Source: Olsenella_L kribbiana (lineage in GTDB: Bacteria > Actinomycetota > Coriobacteriia > Coriobacteriales > Atopobiaceae). Taken from it: a DNA stretch of 64,000 nucleotides. The stretch covers positions 1 through 64,000 of the forward strand of contig NZ_JAZGJP010000010.1 of NCBI RefSeq assembly GCF_036408795.1, given 5' to 3'. Positions 7,386 to 16,055 of this stretch are shown piece after piece. The notes beneath the pieces are model-generated. The model had not been told where the DNA came from and did no database searches. It was given only the letters and a program-made list of their open reading frames with translations. Numbering within the stretch: position 1 is the first letter of the stretch; every line of letters starts with the position of its first letter. A program made the translations under genes and the position numbers.

Positions 7386-8831
7386 TCAGCCACAGACTCC
7401 TGTCCTGCGCGCAAGCGTGCCGAGACTTGCGGCAAGCTCTTCCATCTCTCCATCTTCGAGCCGCTCGTACTGGAGGACGAAGCGCGCAGACCTGTCTCCT
7501 CGATACGGCAGCTGTGCATACGAGGAGAGCGCTGCAAGCCCTATGCCGCACTTTCTGGCAGCTTCCACAAGCGCCTCTTCTGCTTCCTGTTCGCGTCCGC
7601 ACCATGCGGGCTGAAGCCTGAGCGCAAGCACCATATGGAGGCCGGAGTCTGCCTCTTCGAGCTTCATGCTCTCCCCGAGCTCCCGTGCAAGCGCCTCCGC
7701 AAGATGGTCACGACGCTCCTTCACGAGCCTCCGGTAGCGTGCGACATGGCTCTCGTAGCTTCCGTCCTCGAGCATCGTAGCCAGTGCGAGCTGGTCGATC
7801 GTGCCGAGCGTGCCTGCCGCAAAGGACCGGAGCTCCTCGTAGCGCCGCGCTGCTGCAGGCGGAAGCACTGCATAGGCTGCACGCACGACCGGACCCAGGC
7901 TCTTCGAGAACGTGCCGATATAGATGACAGCACCCGTCGCGTCGATGCTTGCAAGAGCAGGAATGGGCCTTCCTGCGAGCCTGAACTCGCAGTCATAATC
8001 ATCCTCGACAATGAGGCGGCCAGGCACCTCCGCAGCCCAGCCCAGAAGCTCATAGCGCCGGGAGATGCTCATGACACGGCCGGTCGGGAACTGGTGCGAC
8101 GGCATCGCGTGCACGAGCTGCACATCCTTGCTCCTGATTCCTTCCATTGCGATGCCCTCTGCATCGAGCGGGACCGGCACCGCCCTCTTCCCTTCTGCCT
8201 CATAGGTCCTTGCAATGCGCGGGAATCCCGGGTCTTCCACGGCACAGAGGGAGCCTGCCGGCAGGAGCTGCGCCACAAGCTGGTAGAGCACCTGGGCGCC
8301 TGCTGCCACGACAATCTGGTCTGCCTCCACCCTCATGCCGCGCGTCTGAGCGAGATGCGTGGCTATCGCCTGCTGGAGCCTCGGCAATCCCTGTGGCGTG
8401 AGCGAAGAGAATGCCTCGTCGAGGTCTTCTGCCGAAAGGACATGCCGAAGGCTCCTCTCCCAGAGGAGCAGTGCGCTTCTGTCGGGACGTGCTGGCAGAT
8501 GCGATGTATCGATGCGGAGCTGCTCCCCCTCTGGGAGAGTCTTCACCTCTGCCTTGGGCAGTGCCTGTGCCGTAGCCTCCGGAAGCTTTCCCAGCCGCTC
8601 GACATAGTAGCCGCGACGGGGACGTGCCTCGATGTAGCCTTCTGCCACGAGCTGGGAGAGGGCTGACTCCACGGTGATGAGGGAGCAGCCAAGCTCGTCT
8701 GCAAGCTTCCTCTTGGAAGTCAGCTTCTCTTCCGGGGCAAGCTCTCCTGCCACGATTGCATCGCGGATGGTCCGGTAGAGATATTCGGAGCGCGAGAGCG
8801 TGCCACGGTCTGCGAGATCGAGAGAGAGCAT
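7386..8831 (-). CDS. pdxR: MocR-type regulator of pyridoxal phosphate synthesis
   Basis: This 481-residue protein fuses a GntR winged helix (residues 1-80, SEYLYRTIRDAIVAGELAPEEKLTSKRKLADELG) to a fold-type I aminotransferase-like domain. The PLP-binding lysine is in GTFSKSLGP and the preceding VEDDYDCEFR is typical of MocR proteins. PdxR senses PLP and activates or represses pdxST; here it is divergent from pdxS with 134 bases between starts, the standard arrangement. Repeats of CTGGCYYT in that gap are likely operators. The match of regulator and target makes the assignment strong. Confidence 0.92.
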   Translation of the reverse strand: MLSLDLADRGTLSRSEYLYRTIRDAIVAGELAPEEKLTSKRKLADELGCSLITVESALSQLVAEGYIEARPRRGYYVERLGKLPEATAQALPKAEVKTLPEGEQLRIDTSHLPARPDRSALLLWERSLRHVLSAEDLDEAFSSLTPQGLPRLQQAIATHLAQTRGMRVEADQIVVAAGAQVLYQLVAQLLPAGSLCAVEDPGFPRIARTYEAEGKRAVPVPLDAEGIAMEGIRSKDVQLVHAMPSHQFPTGRVMSISRRYELLGWAAEVPGRLIVEDDYDCEFRLAGRPIPALASIDATGAVIYIGTFSKSLGPVVRAAYAVLPPAAARRYEELRSFAAGTLGTIDQLALATMLEDGSYESHVARYRRLVKERRDHLAEALARELGESMKLEEADSGLHMVLALRLQPAWCGREQEAEEALVEAARKCGIGLAALSSYAQLPYRGDRSARFVLQYERLEDGEMEELAASLGTLARRTGVCG

Positions 8832-8857
8832 CTGCTGGTCCTATCTATCTGCATGAT

Positions 8858-8914
8858 CTGGCCTTGTTCTGATCCTGCCAATTATATGTCTTCTGGCTCT
8901 AAACACAGAACCAG
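8858..8914. promoter_or_regulatory. PdxR operator candidates between pdxR and pdxS
   Basis: CTGGCCTT at 8858-8865 and CTGGCTCT at 8893-8900 form a direct repeat 35 bases apart. The second also pairs with AGAACCAG at 8907-8914 as an inverted repeat with one mismatch and a six-base spacer. MocR regulators typically bind combined direct and inverted repeats in the divergent promoter region. Binding is inferred. Confidence 0.55.
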
Positions 8915-8965
8915 CTATCCCCTATCCTCGCCCGCATGCACAGAAGGCAGCAGAAAGGATGGACG

Positions 8966-9861
<896 letters not shown>

Positions 9862-9862
<1 letters not shown>

Positions 9863-10452
9863 TGGGGACAGCAGTGCTGGCGCTCCAGGGCGCCTTCATA
9901 GAGCACGAGCAGAAGCTCGAAGAGCTGGGAGAGCCCTTCTTCGAGATCCGCGAGGAGGCAGACCTCAAGCGTCACTTCGACCGTCTGATCCTGCCGGGAG
10001 GAGAATCCACGGTGCAGGGAAGGCTCCTCAGGAAGGAGGGGCTCTTGGACCCTCTCCGCGAGCGCATCGAGGACGGCATGCCCGTTCTTGCAACCTGTGC
10101 AGGCCTCATCCTTCTGGCCAGAAACATCGAGGACGACGTGGAGGATGGCACAGACCGGAGCGCCGCGCGCCCCGAGAGCCACTTCGGCACGCTCGATGCC
10201 ACAGTCCAGCGCAATGCCTACGGACGCCAGCTCGGAAGCTTCCGGACCGAAGCCGAGTTCAAGGGACTGGGAAAGATCGGCATGACCTTCATACGGGCGC
10301 CTTACATCAAGAAAGCAGGCCCCGAGGTGGAAGTCCTGGCCAAGGTGGATGGCCGCATTGTCGCCGTCAGGCAGGGAGCCCAGCTTGGCCTTGCCTTCCA
10401 TCCCGAGCTCGAAGAGAGCCTGGCCGTGCATGAGATGTTCCTTGCGCTCTGA
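9862..10452 (+). CDS. pdxT: Pyridoxal 5'-phosphate synthase glutaminase PdxT
   Basis: Class I glutamine amidotransferase that hydrolyses glutamine and channels ammonia to PdxS. Residues AVLALQGAFIEHEQKL start the protein, LPGGEST is the oxyanion region, LATCAGLILLA holds the nucleophile Cys, and LAFHPEL holds the catalytic His with Glu two residues later. Length is about 196 residues, normal for the family. A GTG at 9859 is an alternative start. A strong hairpin follows at 10459-10484. Confidence 0.95.
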
Positions 10453-10458
10453 AGCAGC

Positions 10459-10484
10459 GGCTGCATCCTCTGACGGATGCAGCC
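10459..10484 (+). terminator. Hairpin after pdxT
   Basis: Perfect 10-bp stem GGCTGCATCC/GGATGCAGCC with a six-base loop, starting seven bases after the pdxT stop. No T-run follows, so it may terminate weakly or protect the mRNA end. Confidence 0.6.
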
Positions 10485-10835
10485 GGCATTCTGCCATGCC
10501 CCTTCCCTAGCCGCATCCGGTCCTCCGAGAGCTCCGGCTGTACCTGGGGCTCAGAATGAATAATTATTCAGTTGTTACACATATTTCAGATCTGTAGCAA
10601 TGGCTTTTCCGATTCTGCCTATTCCCGTAAACACTCAGATATCCCTGTCTTCCTCATTGCTTTCAAACCACTTCAGCTCTACGATTTCAAGTGTATTCGA
10701 CGCAGGCAATGACAGGCCCACTGCTGGTACGACAGCTCTCTCCTCCAGCGGCAGCTTCCAAATATATGCATTTTATTGCATATAATGTCAGTGCTGGCAT
10801 CGAGTGGCAGGTTTGGGCTATGGACGGAGGAATGT
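10485..10835 (+). promoter_or_regulatory. Formamidase promoter region with two palindromes
   Basis: This 350-base gap has no convincing gene. It is AT-rich from 10550 on. A 14-bp perfect palindrome TGAATAATTATTCA lies at 10557-10570. Nearer the gene, TATATGCA (10763-10770) and TGCATATA (10777-10784) form an inverted repeat with a six-base spacer. It overlaps a good -10 box, TATAAT at 10781-10786, some 50 bases before the formamidase ATG. This suggests a repressor or activator site at the promoter; the protein is unknown. Confidence 0.5.
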
Positions 10836-11843
10836 ATGGGATCTATCGGCAGCATGAGCAAGCCAAAGCTCGGATTTCTTGTCGCAGCAGTCCAGTTCCC
10901 GGCCCCGGTCGTCAACAGCCGGGAAGATATCGACCGCCAGGTCGCAAGCATCGTGCGCACGGTCCATGCCACCAAGGCTGGCTATCCGGGTGTCGAGCTC
11001 ATCGTGTTCCCTGAGTACAGCACGCAGGGGCTGAATACCTCCAAGTGGCTGACCGACGAATTCCTCTGCGATATTCCTGGACCGGAGACCGACGCCTTCT
11101 CGAAAGCCTGCCAGGAGGCCGGCGTCTACGGCGTCTTCTCCATCATGGAGCGCAATCCCGACCCGAACAAGAATCCCTACAACACCGCAATCATCATCGA
11201 TCCTTCGGGCAACATCATCCTCAAATACCGCAAGCTCTTCCCCTGGAACCCCATCGAGCCCTGGTATCCAGGAGACCTCGGCATGCCGGTCTGCGAAGGT
11301 CCTGGCGGCTCGAAGCTTTCCGTATGCATCTGCCATGACGGGATGATTCCCGAGCTTGCCCGCGAAGCTGCCTACAAGGGCTGCAATGTCTATATCCGCA
11401 TCTCCGGCTACAGCACGCAGGTCAATGACCAGTGGATTCTGACCAACCGCTCGAATGCCTGGCAGAACCTCATGTACACGGTCTCGGTGAACCTCGCAGG
11501 CTACGACAACACGTTCTACTACTTCGGCGAGGGCCAGATCTGCAACTTCGACGGCACGACGCTCGTCCAGGGGCAGCGCAATCCCTGGGAAATCGTGACG
11601 GGCGAGATCTACCCCGAACTCGCAGACAATGCCCGCCGTACCTGGGGTCTCGAGAACAACATCTACAACCTCGGCCACCGCGGCTATGTCGCAAAGCCAG
11701 GCGGCGAGAGCGATTGCGGCCTCACCTATATCAAGGACCTCGCAGCAGGCAAGTATCATCTGCCCTGGGAGGACGAGATCCAGATCAAGGACGGCTCGAT
11801 CTACGGCTATCCGACAACGGGCGGCCGCTTCGGAAACGACTGA
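10836..11843 (+). CDS. amiF: Formamidase
   Basis: Nitrilase-superfamily amidase of 335 residues that hydrolyses formamide to formate and ammonia. It is very close, from memory, to Helicobacter pylori AmiF along the whole length, beginning MGSIGSMSKP and ending with YGYPTTGGRFGND. The catalytic triad falls at the same numbers as in AmiF: Glu60 (VFPEYS), Lys133 (KYRKLFPW) and Cys166 (VCICHDGM). The ATG is preceded by GGAGG five bases away; the frame upstream is not homologous. It stands alone, with no urease or amide-channel gene nearby. Likely roles are nitrogen supply or ammonia for acid resistance. The inverted repeat at the promoter implies regulation. Confidence 0.95.
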   Translation: MGSIGSMSKPKLGFLVAAVQFPAPVVNSREDIDRQVASIVRTVHATKAGYPGVELIVFPEYSTQGLNTSKWLTDEFLCDIPGPETDAFSKACQEAGVYGVFSIMERNPDPNKNPYNTAIIIDPSGNIILKYRKLFPWNPIEPWYPGDLGMPVCEGPGGSKLSVCICHDGMIPELAREAAYKGCNVYIRISGYSTQVNDQWILTNRSNAWQNLMYTVSVNLAGYDNTFYYFGEGQICNFDGTTLVQGQRNPWEIVTGEIYPELADNARRTWGLENNIYNLGHRGYVAKPGGESDCGLTYIKDLAAGKYHLPWEDEIQIKDGSIYGYPTTGGRFGND

Positions 11844-12041
11844 GCATATCTTCCGCCGAAACAGCTGGGGACTCCGCACCTCATGAACTGCACCACAGAA
11901 CCTGGCACAGAAGCCTGCGTTCCGAGAAGGGCAGCCCATCGTGGTGCGGAGCCCTCTTGCATGGTTCTGGAATATGCCTGCCGTTCTTCATGCTTTTCTT
12001 TTTGATGCAATGCGCGCAGCCGGCATGTCCTGGAATTGCCT

Positions 12042-12869
12042 CTATGTCAGGCTGCCGAGAAGCTCGTTCTCCTCTTCGAGCGGAAGGCCCAGGAATACAT
12101 CCTCCTGGTCCTTGTGACGCCAGATGAGCGTACGCACAAGGTCCATCGCAGTGCGCACCGCTTCCTCGAAAGGCGTGCCATAGAGGACCTTGCCGAGCAT
12201 GACAGAAGAGAAGATGTCGCCGGTGCCGGCAAAGTAGCAGGGGATATAGTCGATCGCAAGACGGAAGATTCTGTCCTGCTGCCTGTCGTATCCGAGCACG
12301 CAGTCCGCGCCTTCCACGCGGCAGCTCGTGATAGCAAGAGACCCAGCATCAAGCTCTCTCAGGCGTGCCACGAGCTCTTCCGCTTCCTTCTCTGTCAGCT
12401 CCTCTTTCGAGGGATCCATGCCGGCAAGAAGGCAGGCCTCTGTCGCGTTGGGCACAGCATAGTCGGACAGTGCGACAAGCTTCCTCATACGCTCGACGCT
12501 TCCAGAATCGACGCCGTGGTAGAGGGAACCGTTGTCTCCCATGATAGGATCGACGAAGATGGCCGCACCTTCCTCTGCCTTCTTGCGGCAGAAGTCGGCA
12601 ATGGAGTGAGCTTCGTCCTCGGTGGCAATGTAGCCCGTGGCGACGGCTGCAAATTCCACTCCCAGCCGGTCGAGAGCAGAAAAGGCATCGCGCACATAGG
12701 AGCCGGTTTCGAGCACGGCCACTTCCTCGCGGTTGAACGTGCTCGAGACGAGAGCCGTCGGCACGAGGCTCGTCGCATAGCCCATGCGCGAAAGGACTGC
12801 ATCCATTGCCGTCAGCGATACGGTCCCGTAGCTGCAGAGATCGTTTACCAGCACTATGCGCTTGCTCAC
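12042..12869 (-). CDS. Pyridoxal/pyridoxamine kinase
   Basis: A ribokinase-fold vitamin kinase of 275 residues that phosphorylates pyridoxal, pyridoxine or pyridoxamine for PLP salvage. Visible motifs are VNDLCSYGTVSLTAMDAVLS at the start (family NDxxxxGxxSL), VDPIMGDNGSLY in the middle and the anion-hole GTGDIFSSVMLG with the catalytic Asp near the end. The GTG at 12869 is chosen because homology begins exactly there and GGAG lies upstream; about 98 codons of open frame before it are not family-like. It lies near pdxR-pdxST but is not in an operon with them. A thiamin-type (ThiD) specificity is less likely. Confidence 0.85.
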   Translation of the reverse strand: MSKRIVLVNDLCSYGTVSLTAMDAVLSRMGYATSLVPTALVSSTFNREEVAVLETGSYVRDAFSALDRLGVEFAAVATGYIATEDEAHSIADFCRKKAEEGAAIFVDPIMGDNGSLYHGVDSGSVERMRKLVALSDYAVPNATEACLLAGMDPSKEELTEKEAEELVARLRELDAGSLAITSCRVEGADCVLGYDRQQDRIFRLAIDYIPCYFAGTGDIFSSVMLGKVLYGTPFEEAVRTAMDLVRTLIWRHKDQEDVFLGLPLEEENELLGSLT

Positions 12870-13103
12870 GCCTGCTCCATTCCGTCCTTGCCAGGTCCAT
12901 CCCGGCATTCCCTGAAAGGGTAGCAGGAAGCTTCTCTTCCGAGGTGCATCTGCTCCGTTTGGACATAGAGTCCTTACCTCGGCCCTGCCTTCGGCACCCC
13001 CCATGGCTTCATGCATCTTTTCCAAGCTCGGGCGAACAGGCCATCCGAGCTCTCCTGCTCGTGCTATCGTATGCATCAGGGCAGCAGCTGCTGTCCTGGA
13101 CAG

Positions 13104-13190
13104 AGCGTGCGCTGTGACTGACGGATAAAACGTGGGCCTACCACGGGGAAGCAGCGTTGCCATACATTCGCCGACCGTCTGGGCATGCGC
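13104..13190 (+). ncRNA. ZTP (pfl motif) riboswitch
   Basis: The leader of the purO-purH operon fits the ZTP/ZMP-sensing riboswitch. P1 pairs CGCTG (13110-13114) with CAGCG (13152-13156). The strand GTGACTGACGG follows. P2 is CGTGG (13131-13135) with CCACG (13141-13145), then GGGGAAGC. The conserved 3' element CCGTCTGGGCA is at 13175-13185. The pseudoknot GACGG (13120-13124) with CCGTC (13175-13179) keeps pairing where the usual sequence is GGCGG/CCGCC, a compensatory change. The ligand, AICAR phosphate or its triphosphate, is the substrate pool used by the encoded PurH. Downstream, CTTCCTC (13223-13229) can pair with the Shine-Dalgarno GAGGAAG (13251-13257), suggesting translational control; that part is inference. 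Confidence 0.88.
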
Positions 13191-13260
13191 AGCTTCGTGA
13201 AGGAGCGCGGGCCCTCATGTGCCTTCCTCCTTTGGGCTGTGCCGAATAGAGAGGAAGACC

Positions 13261-13902
13261 ATGCAAGATCTTCTGGAACTGCTCGAAGGCAATCCCTATC
13301 CAGGCCGCGGCATCGTGGTCGGACACAAGCGTGTCTACTACTGGATCATGGGACGTTCCGCAAACAGCAGGAACCGCATCTTCGTCCCGACCGATGACGG
13401 CATCCGCACCGAGGCATACGACCCTTCGAAGCTTGAAGATCCCTCGCTTATCATCTACCACCCTGTCCGCACGATGGGAGATGCCCTCGTCGTGACGAAC
13501 GGCGACCAGACCGACACGATCGTGGAAGAGAAGGACTTCTTCCGCGGCTGCCTGAAGCGCCGCTTCGAGCCCGATAGCCCGAACTTCACGCCACGCATCT
13601 CCTCTGTCCTCCATCCGGATGGCTCCTTCGCAATCTCCATCCTGAAGCATGCAGAGACGGAAGCCGACGAGTGCTGCCGCGAGTTCTTCGTCTATGAAGG
13701 CGTCGAAGAGGGTGCCGGCTATTTCATCAGCACCTACCAGGGAGACGGCAATCCACTTCCGAGCTTTGCTGGCGAGCCGATAAAGGTCACGATGCCCGAG
13801 CCTAACGAGATCTGGGCAGCCCTCAACAAGGACAACAAGGTCAGCCTCTACACGAATGTCGAAGGCACGGTACGCCTGTTCAATGCACGTGAAGGAGAGT
13901 AA
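13261..13902 (+). CDS. purO: IMP cyclohydrolase, PurO-like
   Basis: This 213-residue protein matches the archaeal-type IMP cyclohydrolase family: N-terminal NPYPGRGIVVG, then YYWIMGRSANSRNR, VTNGDQTDTI near residue 80 and PRISSVLHPDGSFAISILK near the middle. It would close the ring of FAICAR to form IMP, the last step of purine synthesis. The job fits because the next gene encodes the AICAR formyltransferase part of PurH without its own cyclohydrolase domain. The ATG has GAGGAAG just upstream. Four bases separate it from purH. A ZTP riboswitch precedes the pair. The family call is from recognised motifs; a search would confirm it. Confidence 0.85.
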   Translation: MQDLLELLEGNPYPGRGIVVGHKRVYYWIMGRSANSRNRIFVPTDDGIRTEAYDPSKLEDPSLIIYHPVRTMGDALVVTNGDQTDTIVEEKDFFRGCLKRRFEPDSPNFTPRISSVLHPDGSFAISILKHAETEADECCREFFVYEGVEEGAGYFISTYQGDGNPLPSFAGEPIKVTMPEPNEIWAALNKDNKVSLYTNVEGTVRLFNAREGE

Positions 13903-13905
13903 GCG

Positions 13906-15084
13906 ATGAACTCACTGGAACTCAAGTATGGCTGCAACCCCAACCAGAAGCCTGCCCGCATCTTCATGAAGGATGGCTCCGACCTGCCCGTGACCGTGCT
14001 CTCCGGCAAGCCTGGCTACATCAACTTCCTCGATGCCCTGAATTCCTGGCAGCTGGTCCGCGAGCTCAAGCGTGCAACCGGCATGCCGTCCGCTGCCTCC
14101 TTCAAGCACGTGAGCCCGGCAGGCGCCGCTGTGGGAACGCCGCTCTCCGATATCGAGAAGCAGATCTATTTCGTCGACGATGAAGGTCCGCTCACCCCTA
14201 TCGCCTGCGCCTATATACGCGCCCGCGGTGCCGACCGCATGAGCTCCTACGGAGACTGGGCAGCACTTTCCGATATCTGCGACAAGCGCACCGCACAGTA
14301 CCTCAAGCATGAGGTGAGCGACGGCATCATCGCTCCGGGCTATACGGACGAGGCGCTCGAGATCCTGCGCTCCAAGAAGGGCGGCAAGTACAACGTCGTC
14401 CAGATCGATCCGAACTACGAGTGTGCACCGGTCGAGCAGAAGGATGTCTTCGGCATCACCTTCGAGCAGGGCCACAACAACTACGAGATCTCGACCGACC
14501 TTCTGAACGAGGTCGTGACGAAGAACAAGAATATTCCCGATGAGGCCAAGCGTGACATGGTCATCTCCCTCATCACGCTCAAATACACGCAGTCGAACTC
14601 CGTCTGCTACGTGAAGGATGGCCAGGCCATCGGCGTCGGCGCTGGCCAGCAGAGCCGTGTCCATTGCACGCGCCTTGCCGGCAACAAGGCCGATACCTGG
14701 TATCTGCGCCAGCACCCGAAGGTGCTCGGCCTCAAGTTCGCAGACGGTATCCGCCGTCCGAACCGCGACAACACGATCGATGTCTACATCTCCGACGAGC
14801 ACGACGATGTCCTGCGCGACGGCGAATGGCAGAAGTGGTTCGCCGAGAAGCCTGAGGTCCTGACCCGCGAGGAGAAGGCGGCCTGGATTGCCACGCAGAC
14901 CGGCGTGACGCTTGGCTCCGACGCCTTCTTCCCCTTCGGCGACAACGTCGAGCGCGCCCACAAGTCAGGCGTCTCCTACATCGTCGAGCCTGGCGGCTCC
15001 ATCCGCGACGACAACGTGATCGAGACCGCCGACAAGTACGGCATTGCCATGTGCTTCACGCACATGCGCCTCTTCCATCACTAA
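13906..15084 (+). CDS. purH: AICAR formyltransferase, single-domain PurH
   Basis: The enzyme transfers formyl from 10-formyltetrahydrofolate to AICAR, giving FAICAR. The 392 residues cover only the transformylase module. LKYGCNPNQKPA opens it, SFKHVSPAGAAVG holds the active-site Lys-His pair, and later KYTQSNSVCYVKDGQAIGVGAGQQSRVHC and FPFGDNVERA are typical. Bifunctional PurH is about 520 residues with an N-terminal MGS-fold cyclohydrolase; that domain is absent and replaced by the upstream purO-like gene. The two form an operon controlled by the riboswitch. The transcript ends in a 14-bp hairpin at 15107-15142. Confidence 0.93.
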   Translation: MNSLELKYGCNPNQKPARIFMKDGSDLPVTVLSGKPGYINFLDALNSWQLVRELKRATGMPSAASFKHVSPAGAAVGTPLSDIEKQIYFVDDEGPLTPIACAYIRARGADRMSSYGDWAALSDICDKRTAQYLKHEVSDGIIAPGYTDEALEILRSKKGGKYNVVQIDPNYECAPVEQKDVFGITFEQGHNNYEISTDLLNEVVTKNKNIPDEAKRDMVISLITLKYTQSNSVCYVKDGQAIGVGAGQQSRVHCTRLAGNKADTWYLRQHPKVLGLKFADGIRRPNRDNTIDVYISDEHDDVLRDGEWQKWFAEKPEVLTREEKAAWIATQTGVTLGSDAFFPFGDNVERAHKSGVSYIVEPGGSIRDDNVIETADKYGIAMCFTHMRLFHH

Positions 15085-15106
15085 GGCGCGTAGCCACAAA
15101 GAACTG

Positions 15107-15142
15107 GGCAGGGCCTGCAGCCACATCGCTGCAGGCCCTGCC
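15107..15142 (+). terminator. Terminator after purH
   Basis: Perfect 14-bp stem (15107-15120 with 15129-15142), eight-base loop, followed by TTTGAATT. It separates the convergent purH and hicB genes. Confidence 0.8.
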
Positions 15143-15190
15143 TTTGAATTGACACGCACTGTCATGACCGCGCAAGGCTGTCGCAAGAGA

Positions 15191-15583
15191 CTACTCCGCC
15201 ACAATGCTCTTCCGGTCGAAGCGACTTGACTCCGCTCCATCGTTCTTGGAAAGGAGATAGAGGCAGTATTGATTCATGCTGACACCTTCAGCCTTTGCGT
15301 GTTCGGCAAGAGAGCGGTGGAGGCTCTTCGGGAGGCGGAGCTTGAACTGGCCAGAATAGCTCTCATCCGTCTTCGGCTCAGCTATATCCACACCCTCTTC
15401 CAGCGCAGCCTCGAGCCAAGCACGTTTTGCATCAGCAGCATTCTGTACAACCTCGTCCAACGTGTTGCCGCATGTGATGCATCCCGGAAGTTCAGGATAG
15501 CGCGCTGCAAATCCCCCTTCATCGGGGTCGGGAACGATCTCCAGCCTGTAGGGCAGATTCAAATAGTAATCAATCTTCTTCAC
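15191..15583 (-). CDS. hicB: HicB-family antitoxin
   Basis: A 130-residue HicB protein: the partial RNase H-like fold KKIDYYLNLPYRLEIVPDPDEGGFAARYPELPGCITCG with the usual alternating strands, followed by a ribbon-helix-helix-like C-terminus (FKLRLPKSLHRSLAEHAKAEGVSMNQYCLYLLS) that would bind the operator. The GTG start at 15583 is chosen because GAGGAGG lies six bases upstream and family members begin here. HicB neutralises HicA, an mRNA interferase. The hicA reading frame upstream is shifted, so as it stands the frame runs through from hicA into hicB without a stop. A dyad at 15875-15888 lies in the promoter. Confidence 0.85.
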   Translation of the reverse strand: MKKIDYYLNLPYRLEIVPDPDEGGFAARYPELPGCITCGNTLDEVVQNAADAKRAWLEAALEEGVDIAEPKTDESYSGQFKLRLPKSLHRSLAEHAKAEGVSMNQYCLYLLSKNDGAESSRFDRKSIVAE

Positions 15584-15784
15584 GGCCTGCCTCCTCGACT
15601 GCTTCGCGGACAAGTTCTCTGTATCTTGATGGGGGACATGACGCGGTATCGTGATGGGATTCCTGCCGGGCTTTCGGAACATGCAGTGGCTGCTTCCACC
15701 TGACGGTCGAGACATTTCATATCCGCAGTTTTCCAGCACCTTGCACAGCTCCTCAAACCTCAAATTGCCGGAAAGAGCCTGCAC
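15570..15784 (-). pseudogene. hicA: HicA toxin gene with one-base frameshift
   Basis: The first 50 codons read as HicA: FEELCKVLENCGYEMS, then GGSSHCMFRKPGRNPITIPRH with the catalytic His region. After the plus-strand run GGGGG at 15631-15635 the HicA frame is lost. If that run had six G, the frame would continue as RYRELVREAVEEAGREED and stop at 15570-15572, overlapping hicB by 14 bases, the usual hicAB layout. The start also looks damaged: the residues WDKLLKRV expected at the N-terminus are preceded by a stop rather than ATG, leaving GTG at 15784. So hicA is probably inactive, unless the G-run is a sequencing error or a phase-variable tract. Confidence 0.78.
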
Positions 15785-15865
15785 ACGTTTCAGCAGCTTA
15801 TCCCATTTTTATATGGTCCTTCCTTCCCTAGAATGGTGTCATATTCGGTATCATCTTGCAGGCCT

Positions 15866-15888
15866 CTCTATAATAGAACATTTGTTCT
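15866..15888 (-). promoter_or_regulatory. hicAB promoter with GAAC-N4-GTTC dyad
   Basis: On the minus strand TTCAGC and TATTAT, 17 bases apart, make a possible promoter about 90 bases before hicA. The spacer holds AGAACAAATGTTCT (15875-15888), a GAAC-N4-GTTC dyad. This is the core of Gram-positive LexA sites and could instead be the HicB operator. Its position between the promoter boxes suits repression. Confidence 0.4.
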
Positions 15889-15996
15889 TTTCGCTGAAGC
15901 ATCCCTATACCCCATTTATGGGTCAGCAGATGCATTTTTCGGAGATGAGGAATGGGACAGCGGCCATCCGTGGCTTGTCTTTTTTCAAACACGAAG

Positions 15997-16025
15997 AGGC
16001 GCCCCATCCTCGAGATGGAGCGCCT
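15997..16025 (-). terminator. Hairpin after the beta-glucoside operon
   Basis: AGGCGCTCCATC on the minus strand pairs with GATGGGGCGCCT with one mismatch, some 30 bases after the EIIA stop. CTTCGTGTTTG follows, a weak T-rich tail. Likely terminator. Confidence 0.5.
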
Positions 16026-16055
16026 CCCATGCTTCAACGCGATAGCGTCAGCAGC

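Noticed and set aside
12870..13103. N-terminal extension of the pyridoxal kinase and a separate gene in this gap
   Set aside because: The open frame continues to 13163 but runs into the riboswitch and lacks family similarity; the kinase homology begins exactly at the GTG at 12869.
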